A DNA stretch of 23,755 nt from CAZZKJ01 sp964654695 (GCA_964654695.1 CAZZKJ010000039.1:1-23755); one strand, 5' to 3'; shown: positions 15,727 to 23,755, counted from the first letter of the stretch. Notes: generated by a model from the sequence alone, not told the origin. Numbers and translations are program-made.

Positions 15727-15777
15727 GGCGACGCATCTAGCAGCGGGAATCCGGAGATTCTCACCGGATGGCTCGCC
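15727..15777 (+). promoter_or_regulatory. Structured leader with two competing hairpins upstream of the second cytochrome gene
   Basis: GGCGA (15727-15731) can close with TCGCC (15773-15777) around ATCCGG/CCGGAT (15749-15754 with 15764-15769). Alternatively GGGAATC (15745-15751) can pair with GATTCTC (15756-15762) around a CGGA loop. The two inner stems share bases and cannot form together. No known riboswitch was recognised, and regulation is speculative. Confidence 0.3.
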
Positions 15778-15870
15778 CAATGATTGGACATTTGAATATG
15801 AAAACAATACCAGAGGTTCATTCTAATAAAAATTCAAAAATGTTCAAGCTACTTTGCACGAGGAGGCGTC

Positions 15871-17037
15871 ATGGATTGTCGGCTAAAAAAGGGACCCACT
15901 ACCGCTGCTGACGCTACCGGTTCTACGGGCAGCGCCGCTCTGTTTTTCATCCTCATGATGTATGCAGCAGCAGCCGGAGCTCAAACCAGCAGTTCCCCCC
16001 ATTTGGATACCGTATACGGTGTCAGCAGGATAAATCCGGCTTCGGCCGCAACCGGCAGCTGCAAGCAGTGCCATGACATGCATGCGCTCGAAACCGGAGA
16101 ATCTCCATTTCCCAAAGCCCTGTTTACCGAGAATACCAACATGCTCTGCTTTACGGCGAACGGAATCGGGCCCTGCCACAAGGAAAGACCAACGAACTAC
16201 CCGGCGGCCGAAGACAGCAGGATTCCCGAAGGTTTCGCGGACGCGGGCTACTTCGAATACAACTCCGGCGGAATTAAGGTCCACGGCGTCGAGAACCGCA
16301 GCCGCTGGCCCGGCGCGATTATTTACGGCAACCCGGGTATTGCGGGCGGTTTTCATTACTTTTCGCCGCACAGAAGCGACCCGGATATGCCGATCAGCGA
16401 TTCTTCGGGGGAAGGAAGCTGTTTCAACTGCCATAATCCCCACGGTTCGGAGAACCTTTTCGATATGCTCACGGCAACTTACCGCGGCATAGGCGGTTTC
16501 GATGAGCCCGGCGCTCCAGGAAGGTACGCGCTCTGTTTCGGATGCCATTCAACTGCAGGACCGGCGGGAATGGAACAGCCGAACAGGCTTATAGAAGATT
16601 ATTACAACTCTTCAATAAACAGCGACGGGAGAGCGGGACACCAAATCAGGATGGACAACGATATCGCTCTGTCGTGGCCGTCCCATATCAGGGCAGGAGA
16701 TAAACTCCCCTGCTACGACTGCCACAATCCCCATGGATCAGAGGGATATAACGGCGGTGGAGCAAACGGTTTTCTTATAAGCGACGATCGCCCGGGATGG
16801 GCGAATCTGACCGACACCCTGAACGATCCGGCGCAAAACCGCAGGTTTTGCCTGGGATGCCATATTCCGGCGGACGGTGTTCCGGGATCACAGGTAGTAG
16901 AAGGTATTATTATGAACACGCTGCCCGATAAGAAAGACCATAAGACAACCGGCACAAAGGCGTGCGGGGATTGTCACGGGAAAAGTTATTCTTCATCGAC
17001 ATCCTTTAATGTTCATCATCCAAAAGGCCATGGCTGA
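15871..17037 (+). CDS. Secreted multihaem c-type cytochrome (six CxxCH plus one CX8CH)
   Basis: This 388-residue protein is exported by a signal peptide ending near AGAQ (38). CxxCH motifs begin at 64, 184, 222, 281, 327 and 365. At 93-103 a Cys is followed by eight residues and then Cys-His (CFTANGIGPCH), where an ordinary CxxCH would be expected from the context NMLC. This may be a variant haem site or a lost one. CFNCHNPHGS and CYDCHNPHGS are typical of doubled-CxxCH cytochromes. GAGGAGG precedes the ATG. The barrel gene begins two bases after the stop, so the two proteins probably work together, for example as the periplasmic side of an outer-membrane conduit. This is inferred from gene order. 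Confidence 0.92.
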   Translation: MDCRLKKGPTTAADATGSTGSAALFFILMMYAAAAGAQTSSSPHLDTVYGVSRINPASAATGSCKQCHDMHALETGESPFPKALFTENTNMLCFTANGIGPCHKERPTNYPAAEDSRIPEGFADAGYFEYNSGGIKVHGVENRSRWPGAIIYGNPGIAGGFHYFSPHRSDPDMPISDSSGEGSCFNCHNPHGSENLFDMLTATYRGIGGFDEPGAPGRYALCFGCHSTAGPAGMEQPNRLIEDYYNSSINSDGRAGHQIRMDNDIALSWPSHIRAGDKLPCYDCHNPHGSEGYNGGGANGFLISDDRPGWANLTDTLNDPAQNRRFCLGCHIPADGVPGSQVVEGIIMNTLPDKKDHKTTGTKACGDCHGKSYSSSTSFNVHHPKGHG

Positions 17038-17039
17038 TA

Positions 17040-18674
17040 ATGCGTGTTCAAAATCGCTGCATCCTGGTTTCGTGCGTCATGATTGCGCTGGCGGCGCTGC
17101 AGGCGGCTGCGGTTCTCCGGGCGGAGGCCTCGACCGTGAACGGGCGCGCGTATTTTACGTACCAGAGCGTGAAAGGCACAAGATTGGATAACGAATATAT
17201 GGCTCAAAACCTGGAGGCGACGATCAGGGACAGGCTGTTCGAAAAAAGCAACCTGGTGCTATCCCTGTATTTCGACAACAACCAAAACATCAGAAAGGAC
17301 CTTACTACCAGGCGTTATTACGGAACGCTGGATTTGAGCGGATTATATTACAATTTCAGCATACATTATTCACCGAAGCAAAAAATTACTCCTCTCGAAG
17401 TCGAATCATCGCGGGAGCTTACGGATCAACAATTATCGCTTGATCTGACCGTTCCCTCTTTGCCGCGCCTTCGCCTTTATTACGCAAAAAGGAGTCTGTT
17501 CACCGAAGGCGTCTTTGCGGGAACCACGCGGAGCATGCGGGCGGATATGAGCTACAATTATAAATATATTGATATCGACCTGAACCGTTGGGTGGACAAG
17601 AGTACGAACACGACGGAAAACAAGACAACGGTCACGGGCGCGCGTTTCAGGTTTACAAAATCGCTGTACCGGGCGATGAGCGTTAACACCGGCTACGAGT
17701 ACGTTCTCACCGCCAATACCAAGAAACCGGGCGCAAGGCAGGATGTATCCAATCACACCGTTACGGCCCTGGCTTCGAGCCGCTACCGAGATTATATCAC
17801 GGGATCTATATCGATGGTCTCCAGATGGCTGAACACGGATAACACTATCGACACCAAGAGCACTGACAATACTTATTCCTTCCATTTGAATTTTCTGCCC
17901 AAATCACCGCTGCGTCTGGACCTCGCCAGGAACTACATACAATCACGCCAGGATACTTTAGAAACCATATCAGACTACGCCACGGCGCAGCTGGTCTTGT
18001 CCGGAAAAGTTAACGCAAAAACTTCGGCCAGGGCGCAGTTCGCGCGAAGATTCATTATCGAAAGCAGCCGGGGGGCCATCCCCGCCAATATTTACCTGGT
18101 ATCAATTACATCGAAGATATTCAAAGGGATAAACGCACGCGCCGACTTAAATGTGTCGCAAAGGGATGTGAAAGAACAAGTAAAGGGCAGATACCAGACC
18201 AATTCCTCTCTGGAAATCCAGGCTAAGCCGCGCAGCAACCTGCAGCTGAGAACCAACGTGCTCTTCTACAAATACAGCCCGCGGTTTTCACTTTTAAAAA
18301 ACGACCGCGCTACATATAACCTTACGGCCACTTATTTTCCGGCAAGAAGTTTTCATATCGGCGTGGACGCCCAGCGGTCGCTGATTACATCGGGCAAAGA
18401 ACAAACTAATAATTCCCTCACTATCAACTCGAGCATCACGTGGAGAAACCGTTCGAATTTCAACATTTCGTACAGCTTGAATGCTGTTGAGATACCGGGC
18501 GTGGAACCGGATTCGAATCAAAATAAAATAAGAAACAACCGCAGTACGCTGTCTATACAAAACCAGCTCTGGCTTGCCGGCAGCGGAGTGCTGTCGGTCA
18601 ATTATTCCAGGCAGGAGGGAGAGATCGGCCCCGCAACCAGGTTTTTGACTTTTAGTTACAGGCAGAATTATTGA
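17040..18674 (+). CDS. Outer-membrane beta-barrel protein, probable cytochrome conduit porin
   Basis: This 544-residue protein has a signal peptide (about 1-30, ending AEA). The rest alternates polar and hydrophobic/aromatic residues in many short amphipathic strands (for example LYYNFSIHYS, GSISMVSRWL, FNISYSLNAV), with Asn/Thr/Lys-rich turns. The C-terminus, FSYRQNY, ends in an aromatic residue as barrel proteins do. There are no Cys in the mature part and no haem motif. In porin-cytochrome systems such as MtrCAB or OmbB-OmaB-OmcB, a barrel encases a multihaem cytochrome; sitting between two multihaem cytochrome genes, this one fits that role. The sequence does not clearly belong to a named porin family. 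Confidence 0.8.
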   Translation: MRVQNRCILVSCVMIALAALQAAAVLRAEASTVNGRAYFTYQSVKGTRLDNEYMAQNLEATIRDRLFEKSNLVLSLYFDNNQNIRKDLTTRRYYGTLDLSGLYYNFSIHYSPKQKITPLEVESSRELTDQQLSLDLTVPSLPRLRLYYAKRSLFTEGVFAGTTRSMRADMSYNYKYIDIDLNRWVDKSTNTTENKTTVTGARFRFTKSLYRAMSVNTGYEYVLTANTKKPGARQDVSNHTVTALASSRYRDYITGSISMVSRWLNTDNTIDTKSTDNTYSFHLNFLPKSPLRLDLARNYIQSRQDTLETISDYATAQLVLSGKVNAKTSARAQFARRFIIESSRGAIPANIYLVSITSKIFKGINARADLNVSQRDVKEQVKGRYQTNSSLEIQAKPRSNLQLRTNVLFYKYSPRFSLLKNDRATYNLTATYFPARSFHIGVDAQRSLITSGKEQTNNSLTINSSITWRNRSNFNISYSLNAVEIPGVEPDSNQNKIRNNRSTLSIQNQLWLAGSGVLSVNYSRQEGEIGPATRFLTFSYRQNY

Positions 18675-18731
18675 TGGATCACGGACGCGAGGCTTTGATG
18701 CCGCCCCGGCAATCAGCAGAGGAGCAAACCG

Positions 18732-19349
18732 ATGAATAAATTAATGATAACAAAGAGAATTCTTAAACCGGCCGAGGCTCGAATATTCCTAACGGCGGTC
18801 TTGTTGGCGGTTTTGATGTTTGAATCATCGGGATGCGGACCGGGTATGACCGTCTTCTTGCATCCGGAAGCCGACATCAGTTTCTACACAAAGGTCGGGG
18901 TCGTACCGTTCAAGAGCATTACAGGAGACAGATTTGCAGGAGAGAAATTCAGCATAGAATTCACAACCGCTCTTTTGGCTTCGCAAATGTTCGATGTAAT
19001 CGACTACGGAATATTCGCCAAATCCCTGGAGCAAACCGTCGGGGTCCGCTCTCCCGCCGACGGATTGACCGTTGAGGATTTAATAAAAGTGAAAGAGAAA
19101 ACAAAAGTCCAGGCCGTGTTCGAAGGAACCGTCAAGCAATACGAGATGACCTCCACGGGATCCGGCACTTTTCCAATAATCTCTGTTGAAGCGCGCCTCG
19201 TTGATACCGAGACCGGGAATGTCATCTGGATGGCTACGTCGACAAGGCGCGGCGGTCCCAAGATGCCGATTATAGGATTTGGCGAAATTCACACGTTGGG
19301 CGAACTTGCTCAAAAAATCTGCAAGAATCTTGTTGCAAAAATTGAATAA
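18732..19349 (+). CDS. CsgG/LpoB-like outer-membrane lipoprotein (copy 1)
   Basis: This 205-residue protein has a hydrophobic signal and a probable lipidation site at C35 (SSGC-GPG); the -3 residue is Ser, not Leu, so the lipobox is imperfect. After it comes a CsgG-type alpha/beta fold: VGVVPFKSITGDRFAGEKFS, a helix reading TTALLASQMFDVIDY, then VQAVFEGTVKQYEM and ARLVDTETGNVIWMAT. CsgG forms the curli secretion pore and LpoB activates a penicillin-binding protein; both share this fold. The membrane-spanning part of CsgG is not evident, so an assembly or accessory role is more likely than a pore. GAGGAG precedes the ATG. It is followed by a paralogue. Confidence 0.78.
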   Translation: MNKLMITKRILKPAEARIFLTAVLLAVLMFESSGCGPGMTVFLHPEADISFYTKVGVVPFKSITGDRFAGEKFSIEFTTALLASQMFDVIDYGIFAKSLEQTVGVRSPADGLTVEDLIKVKEKTKVQAVFEGTVKQYEMTSTGSGTFPIISVEARLVDTETGNVIWMATSTRRGGPKMPIIGFGEIHTLGELAQKICKNLVAKIE

Positions 19350-19369
19350 CTGCTGCCGGGATTATTGCT

Positions 19370-19990
19370 ATGGCCGATTTTAAAAATAAAACATCATTTT
19401 TTTCACGGCCGGCGGCCGGAGGTCGACGGCAATACATCATTATCATCAGTCTCCTGGCCGCTGTCGTTCTAAGCGGATGCGGCGGCGGTCCCAGGTTTTA
19501 TCTTGCCGGCAACCCCGGGTTTGGTCCCGGCAAAAAGCTGGCCGTGCTTCCGCTTGTTAATCTCAGCAGGCACCAGGACGCTCCGGGCCTGTTGATGAGT
19601 TCAATAATTGTGGAGATTCTCAAGTCCGGAAACTTGTCTCTGATCGACCCGGGCACCGTGGAGAATCTCATACTCGAGAAAAGGATCCGGCTGACCGACA
19701 GGCTTTCGCTGGAGACATCGAGAGCGATCGCCGGCAAACTCGCCGCTTCTTATATCCTGATCGGCACCATTCACGAATTCAGTCTCGCGCAGGTGGGATC
19801 CGAAACTTTCCCTTCAATCTCTTTGAGCTTGCGCCTGATCGATCCGTTCGATGGAAGAATAATATGGACCGCAACGCACTCGCGCAGGGGAGATGATTCC
19901 GAAACTGTATTCGGCTTGGGAACGGTTAAAACTCTTGAACAAATGTCTCAAATTGTAATCAAAGATATGATTGATACGATGAAACCTTGA
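19370..19990 (+). CDS. CsgG/LpoB-like outer-membrane lipoprotein (copy 2)
   Basis: This 206-residue protein has a clean lipobox, LSGC (C37), followed by Gly, so sorting to the outer membrane is expected. The fold matches the previous gene: KLAVLPLVNLSRHQDAPGL, a helix ending SGNLSLIDPGTVENLI, ASYILIGTIHEFSL, then LSLRLIDPFDGRIIWTATHS. Both proteins end with a helix after a GFGEIHTLGEL / GLGTVKTLEQM motif. They are clearly paralogous but diverged, which suggests a heteromeric complex. The gene lies 20 bases after copy 1. Its ribosome-binding site is weak, so translation may be coupled. The function within the electron-transfer operon is unknown. Confidence 0.8.
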   Translation: MADFKNKTSFFSRPAAGGRRQYIIIISLLAAVVLSGCGGGPRFYLAGNPGFGPGKKLAVLPLVNLSRHQDAPGLLMSSIIVEILKSGNLSLIDPGTVENLILEKRIRLTDRLSLETSRAIAGKLAASYILIGTIHEFSLAQVGSETFPSISLSLRLIDPFDGRIIWTATHSRRGDDSETVFGLGTVKTLEQMSQIVIKDMIDTMKP

Positions 19991-20005
19991 AAGGAGTCGA
20001 ACAAA

Positions 20006-20512
20006 ATGACCGAAAGGAGCAATAAACCACAAGGGACCGGTCTCCATCCGCTGAAAGGAGCTGCGGGCTTTTATCTGCTGGTCCTTCTTTCTTATTGCGC
20101 TGCCGCAACCGGATGCGGCCCCGCGCTCACGCGGATCACCATGGAAGTCGGCAACCGTTTATATCCGGCCTTTAGTGATACGGTGGAAACAAAATTGAAC
20201 GAAAAAGTGCACGTCGGCGATACCGAATATTCCTTCAAGACCACGAAATTCTATCCCCACTTCGCCATAATCGATTCCAGCATGGAATTTGTCTCCCTCT
20301 CGGATGAACCGGTCAATCCGGCATTTCGAATCCGTGTTTATAAGAACAGTAATCCGGTTGAGGAGACGTGGGCCTTTTTCGGCCCGGGCGCCCCTCATTA
20401 CGCGAGGACATCTTTTTTGACTTTTCGAGTAACGTCTTTTGTCTACAGGCAGAAAGTGTATTTCTCGGGAAATGAAGGGAGTGGAGCAAATGAGCGCGAC
20501 GCAAGGCGTTAA
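20006..20512 (+). CDS. Small lipoprotein of unknown function
   Basis: This 168-residue protein has a basic N-terminus, a hydrophobic stretch (about 19-34) and a lipobox-like ATGC (C37) followed by GPA, as in the two lipoproteins upstream. The mature part is a compact mixed sequence with a strand-rich middle (YSFKTTKFYPHFAII, PAFRIRVYKN) and an aromatic segment EETWAFFGPG. I do not recognise the family. It faintly resembles periplasmic domains near cytochrome-c maturation proteins, but I would not assign that. AAGGAG precedes the ATG. Its last 23 bases overlap the start of the 42-haem cytochrome gene, so translation is probably coupled and the product may be a dedicated partner of that cytochrome. 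Confidence 0.8.
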   Translation: MTERSNKPQGTGLHPLKGAAGFYLLVLLSYCAAATGCGPALTRITMEVGNRLYPAFSDTVETKLNEKVHVGDTEYSFKTTKFYPHFAIIDSSMEFVSLSDEPVNPAFRIRVYKNSNPVEETWAFFGPGAPHYARTSFLTFRVTSFVYRQKVYFSGNEGSGANERDARR

Positions 20513-23500
20513 ACGCCGATTTAAAACCGGTTTGATCAAAAAGTTATCAAAACCGGCCGCGCTGGTTTTTATACTGGGAATCACGGCGGGATTTTTTCTG
20601 CCCGGCGGCATAAACCAAACCGCATCGGCCAAAAGAAAAAGCTGCACGGACTGCCACAAGGATATAAAAAACAGACTCAAAAAGGAAAAAGCCCATAAGC
20701 CGGCGGCCAAATCCTGCGCGACCTGCCACAAACGCCATGGTTTTGCCCAGAAGCTCGTCCTGGTCAAGGAAGCGCCCGAACTGTGTCTCGATTGCCATAA
20801 AAATGTTGCCAAGGAATTAGAAAAAGATAACGTACACGCTGCTCTTTCAGAGGGAGGATGCACGATTTGTCACGATCCCCATGCATCGAAAGAAAAATCA
20901 CTCCTGAGGAAATCCAAGGGAAACCCGACCATATGCGCGACCTGCCACGAGAACCACAAAGAAAACCTGCAGCGCGGCGACACGCATGAACCCTATAAGA
21001 AAAAAGATTGTTCGCTGTGCCATGCTCCTCATTCCTCTTCTCAGGAGAACCTTTTGCTGGCAGAGGAAAAGGAACTCTGCGCAAAATGTCATAAGAACGC
21101 CGAGTCCAAGCACGGCATTCCGTCCATAACCGAAGTATCATGCAGCAGTTGCCACGATCCCCATCTGGCGTCCGGGAAAAATCCCGTGATCGCAAGCGCG
21201 CATACTCCATTTGCCGAAGGAAGCTGCGATGCGTGCCATGAAGTTGAAAACGGCCGTATAACCCATCGGAAAAATATCGGATCCAGCCGTGTTTGCGCCG
21301 ACTGCCATGGAGAAACGGCTGATATCCTCACAGGTCCCGGAGGACATTTACAGCTCGATGGGAACGCGTCGGCATGCCTGACCTGCCATGAACCTCACCA
21401 AAGCAAATTTGACCATCTGCAGACGGCCGGTGACGACGAACTGTGCAGGACATGCCACGAAGAACTGCCCGAGCGCCTCAAATTCAAAGGCAGCATGCAT
21501 AAGCCTTTCGCCGAGGGGAAATGCGCCGATTGCCATGCTCCCCACGGCGGCGGCGGACGGAATCATCTCGCAGAAAAACCTCAAGAGCTCTGCGCAAAAT
21601 GTCATAAAGACAAACTCGCTCCCGCAGCCGACGGAGAAGCACGCCATGCCGCTTTGGATATGATCGAATGCTCGGAGTGCCATAAGGGACACGCATCAGC
21701 ATACGAGCCACTTTTAAAATCTCCGGAAAAAGGCATGTGCTTGTCATGCCATGACAAAGAAGAGCACGCCAATACCCACCCGCCCTATTTAACCACGGCC
21801 TGCACGGCCTGCCATAAAAATCATTCGCGGAATAAATCCCTTCTTGCCGCCGGCGTCAACACCGTCTGCGGGCAGTGCCACGGAGGTCAATTGAAGCTCA
21901 CCCGGGCACCGATATCTCATCCTCCGGCGGCTGAAGACCAGTGCACGGCATGCCATAAACCACACGGCTCAAAAGAAGAAAATCTCCTGGACTCATCGGA
22001 GAAGGATCTATGCGCAAACTGCCATGACCTCGAGGACCTCGTACTTAAAACGGGCGGCCCCACCGCAAAGGTCTCTCTTCACGAGCCGGCCGCCGATGGA
22101 CGGTGTTCGGACTGCCATGACTCCCATGGATCCGTGAACAACTCGCTGCTGGTCAGGCCGGGAGAAAAACTGTGCTATGGATGTCATAAACAGGCCAAGA
22201 TAGATTTCGCCGAGGGTAATGTTCATCAACCGGTAAAACAAAACAACTGCGAAGCATGCCATACACCCCACGGGAGTTCCAACCCCGCACTCACGAAAGA
22301 ACCCGAACCCGGAATCTGCTTGCAGTGCCATGAAATCGTCAAAAATGCTCCCGGAAAGGGGCACAAAGGATTCGATATATCGAGAGCGCGCTGTACGTCG
22401 TGTCATAATCCGCACACATCCCCGTCGGAAAAATTGATGAATTCTTATGCCCATCAGCCTTTCGCAGACGGATCATGCGAAACGTGCCATCCGGAGCCGG
22501 CGGAGAACACGGCGGCCGGCGGCCGCGCTTCGCTCGGTCTTCCCGATTTTTCTCAGGATCTTTGTTTATCGTGCCATGATGAAAAAACTTCCGAAACCGG
22601 GCATCGGCATGAAAAAGGCGTCGACTGCTTGACATGTCATACGCCGCACGCGGCCAATAACAGTTCGCTGCTCAAAGATTCCCGCACTTTGTGTTTGAAA
22701 TGCCACATGAAGACGATAGAGCCTGGTCCCGGCAGTGTTAAAGCGGCGACAAAACATAAGCCGGTTGAAGACGGCGACTGCGTGCAGTGCCATAAAATGC
22801 ATAACCCTCAAGGCAAGAAACTTCTCGTCAAAAACCAGGAGGCCCTGTGCGCGATGTGCCATGAATCGATGGAAGCCAGAAAGGACGATCTCTCCCTTCA
22901 TGCCCCGTTCAAGCAGGGCAAATGTTCGAGCTGCCACACCACCCACTCATCATCCGAAAAACACCTGCTGAAAAAAGCCGAGAAGAAATTGTGCAAAAGC
23001 TGTCACAGCTTCTCGAGCAAACGTATGGCTGCTTCGCATGACGCAATTGACCTCACAGGCACGGGTTGCACATCCTGCCATGATCCTCACAGTATGAAAG
23101 CGGCCGGATCGAAACTGATCCCGCCGTCGCGCCATGCACCAATGGCGGAGGGCGACTGCTCGGCCTGCCACGAAGCCATGAAGACCGGACCGCCGGATAA
23201 TGCACTTTGCCTGGAATGCCATGACCGGGGTGACGGCGTTTTTGCGGACGTCCATCCCGGCCGTCAAACGGAATCAGAAAACCAAGAGGCCCAAAGCTGC
23301 CTGGCCTGTCATTCGCCGCATGCCGGCTACGAAAGTTTGATGAAGCGGCATGATCAGAAATCCACATGCTTTCAATGTCACGACAGGAAGCAGTTCACAA
23401 GGAAAAATAAGCACGGAGCGCTCGAACAGGGATGCTCCGTATGTCACGATTCTCACAAAATGAATATTTCGGATCTAAGGAGCGAAAAATTAATAGAGGT

Positions 23501-23702
23501 GTGCTCTGACTGTCATGAAGGAGCCGAGAACCACGCCCATCCACTGGGACCCGATTTCGAGGATCCGAGAAACGGCGCTCCGCTGACATGCATAAGTTGT
23601 CACGACCCGCATTCATCGGATTTCGGGTTTTTGCTGATCTTTGATTATCGTAGAAACTTATGCGTACAGTGCCACGCCGGAGGAACGATGAAGGCACATT
23701 AG
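20490..23702 (+). CDS. Giant 42-haem c-type cytochrome
   Basis: This is about 1070 residues with 42 CxxCH motifs counted by eye, one per 25 residues from residue 52 to near the C-terminus. It has a long signal peptide (about 1-47, ending ASA) and no lipobox, membrane helix or other domain. Motifs alternate between a CxxCHxPH type (doubled-CxxCH family) and an LCxxCH type, giving about 21 two-haem units of about 50 residues. Many units open with H-x-P-F-x-x-G-x-C, whose His is a likely distal haem ligand. The ATG at 20490 was chosen because AAGGGAG lies eight bases upstream; two earlier in-frame ATGs (20472, 20439) lie deeper in the preceding gene. It probably forms a long haem chain for electron storage or transfer across or beyond the outer membrane. 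Confidence 0.95.
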   Translation: MSATQGVKRRFKTGLIKKLSKPAALVFILGITAGFFLPGGINQTASAKRKSCTDCHKDIKNRLKKEKAHKPAAKSCATCHKRHGFAQKLVLVKEAPELCLDCHKNVAKELEKDNVHAALSEGGCTICHDPHASKEKSLLRKSKGNPTICATCHENHKENLQRGDTHEPYKKKDCSLCHAPHSSSQENLLLAEEKELCAKCHKNAESKHGIPSITEVSCSSCHDPHLASGKNPVIASAHTPFAEGSCDACHEVENGRITHRKNIGSSRVCADCHGETADILTGPGGHLQLDGNASACLTCHEPHQSKFDHLQTAGDDELCRTCHEELPERLKFKGSMHKPFAEGKCADCHAPHGGGGRNHLAEKPQELCAKCHKDKLAPAADGEARHAALDMIECSECHKGHASAYEPLLKSPEKGMCLSCHDKEEHANTHPPYLTTACTACHKNHSRNKSLLAAGVNTVCGQCHGGQLKLTRAPISHPPAAEDQCTACHKPHGSKEENLLDSSEKDLCANCHDLEDLVLKTGGPTAKVSLHEPAADGRCSDCHDSHGSVNNSLLVRPGEKLCYGCHKQAKIDFAEGNVHQPVKQNNCEACHTPHGSSNPALTKEPEPGICLQCHEIVKNAPGKGHKGFDISRARCTSCHNPHTSPSEKLMNSYAHQPFADGSCETCHPEPAENTAAGGRASLGLPDFSQDLCLSCHDEKTSETGHRHEKGVDCLTCHTPHAANNSSLLKDSRTLCLKCHMKTIEPGPGSVKAATKHKPVEDGDCVQCHKMHNPQGKKLLVKNQEALCAMCHESMEARKDDLSLHAPFKQGKCSSCHTTHSSSEKHLLKKAEKKLCKSCHSFSSKRMAASHDAIDLTGTGCTSCHDPHSMKAAGSKLIPPSRHAPMAEGDCSACHEAMKTGPPDNALCLECHDRGDGVFADVHPGRQTESENQEAQSCLACHSPHAGYESLMKRHDQKSTCFQCHDRKQFTRKNKHGALEQGCSVCHDSHKMNISDLRSEKLIEVCSDCHEGAENHAHPLGPDFEDPRNGAPLTCISCHDPHSSDFGFLLIFDYRRNLCVQCHAGGTMKAH

Positions 23703-23742
23703 CGCGGGTGGCGCTGATGGGGCCCCCTCGCGCGCAGTTTTT
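23702..23742 (+). terminator. Possible rho-independent terminator after the 42-haem gene
   Basis: A GC-rich segment starts at the stop codon. GCGCGGG (23702-23708) can pair with CCTCGCGC-type bases (23727-23733), and TTTTT follows at 23738-23742. The position fits the operon end. The segment is unusually GC-rich, like the other window edge, so an assembly artefact cannot be excluded. Confidence 0.4.
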
Positions 23743-23755
23743 CACGAGCACGAGG

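Noticed and set aside
15720..15790. GEMM (c-di-GMP/cGAMP) riboswitch
   Set aside because: Such switches control cytochrome genes in Geobacter, and GACGCA occurs here, but the conserved GEMM core and tetraloop-receptor pattern are missing.
17061..17075. Lipobox (LVSC) in the barrel protein's signal peptide
   Set aside because: The hydrophobic stretch before it is only about four residues. The full signal peptide continues to about residue 30, and a barrel does not need a lipid anchor.
20640..23690. CRISPR or DNA-level tandem array because of the regular spacing of similar segments
   Set aside because: The regularity is at protein level (CxxCH codons such as tgccat/tgccac); the DNA between motifs varies and the frame is continuously coding.

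Overview
The window looks like chromosomal DNA from an anaerobic, metal- or electrode-respiring Gram-negative bacterium, probably deltaproteobacterial (Desulfuromonadota/Geobacter-like) or a deep-branching relative. The evidence is multihaem c-type cytochromes, outer-membrane lipoproteins and a beta-barrel, a sigma-54 activator beside a -24/-12 promoter, an apparent selenoprotein, and a housekeeping run (smpB, amidase, GerMN, murI, rph, rdgB) between two tRNA genes. No rRNA is present, so the taxonomy is inference. No mobile element, CRISPR array or phage gene was seen.

Layout. (1) 1-190 is a GC-rich edge followed by a promoter. (2) 191-1891 is one gene interrupted by an in-frame TGA. The TGA falls exactly at the first cysteine of a thioredoxin-like CxxC and is followed by a hairpin with a GGUCG loop, so I read it as selenocysteine (Sec78). 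The protein is a secreted TlpA-like thioredoxin domain fused to a seven-repeat beta-propeller. (3) 2230-3862 encodes a soluble PAS histidine kinase and a single-domain response regulator. (4) 3990-11203, all on the minus strand, reads from smpB through an N-acetylmuramoyl-L-alanine amidase, a GerMN protein, murI, rph, rdgB and an ABC-2 exporter pair to tRNA-Pro(TGG), which has its own promoter. (5) 11632-11718 is tRNA-Leu(CAG), on the plus strand. (6) 11906-13291 encodes an NtrC-type sigma-54 activator. (7) 13523-23702 is a probable sigma-54 operon of about 10 kb.

The operon in (7) encodes, in order: a secreted six-blade NHL propeller; a hexahaem cytochrome whose haem order and spacing match the Geobacter nanowire cytochrome OmcS; a second multihaem cytochrome with six CxxCH plus one CX8CH; an outer-membrane beta-barrel; two paralogous CsgG/LpoB-like lipoproteins; a third unrecognised lipoprotein; and a cytochrome with 42 CxxCH motifs in about 1070 residues. 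A strong hairpin and a structured leader separate the OmcS-like gene from the rest.

Working model (inference): the NtrC-like protein activates the sigma-54 promoter. The operon then builds an extracellular electron-transfer apparatus in which the barrel and cytochromes cross the outer membrane, the lipoproteins help assembly or export, the OmcS-like protein may polymerise into a filament, and the 42-haem protein acts as a long haem wire or electron reservoir. The selenoprotein may be a periplasmic thiol/selenol redox enzyme, but it is not linked to the operon by position.
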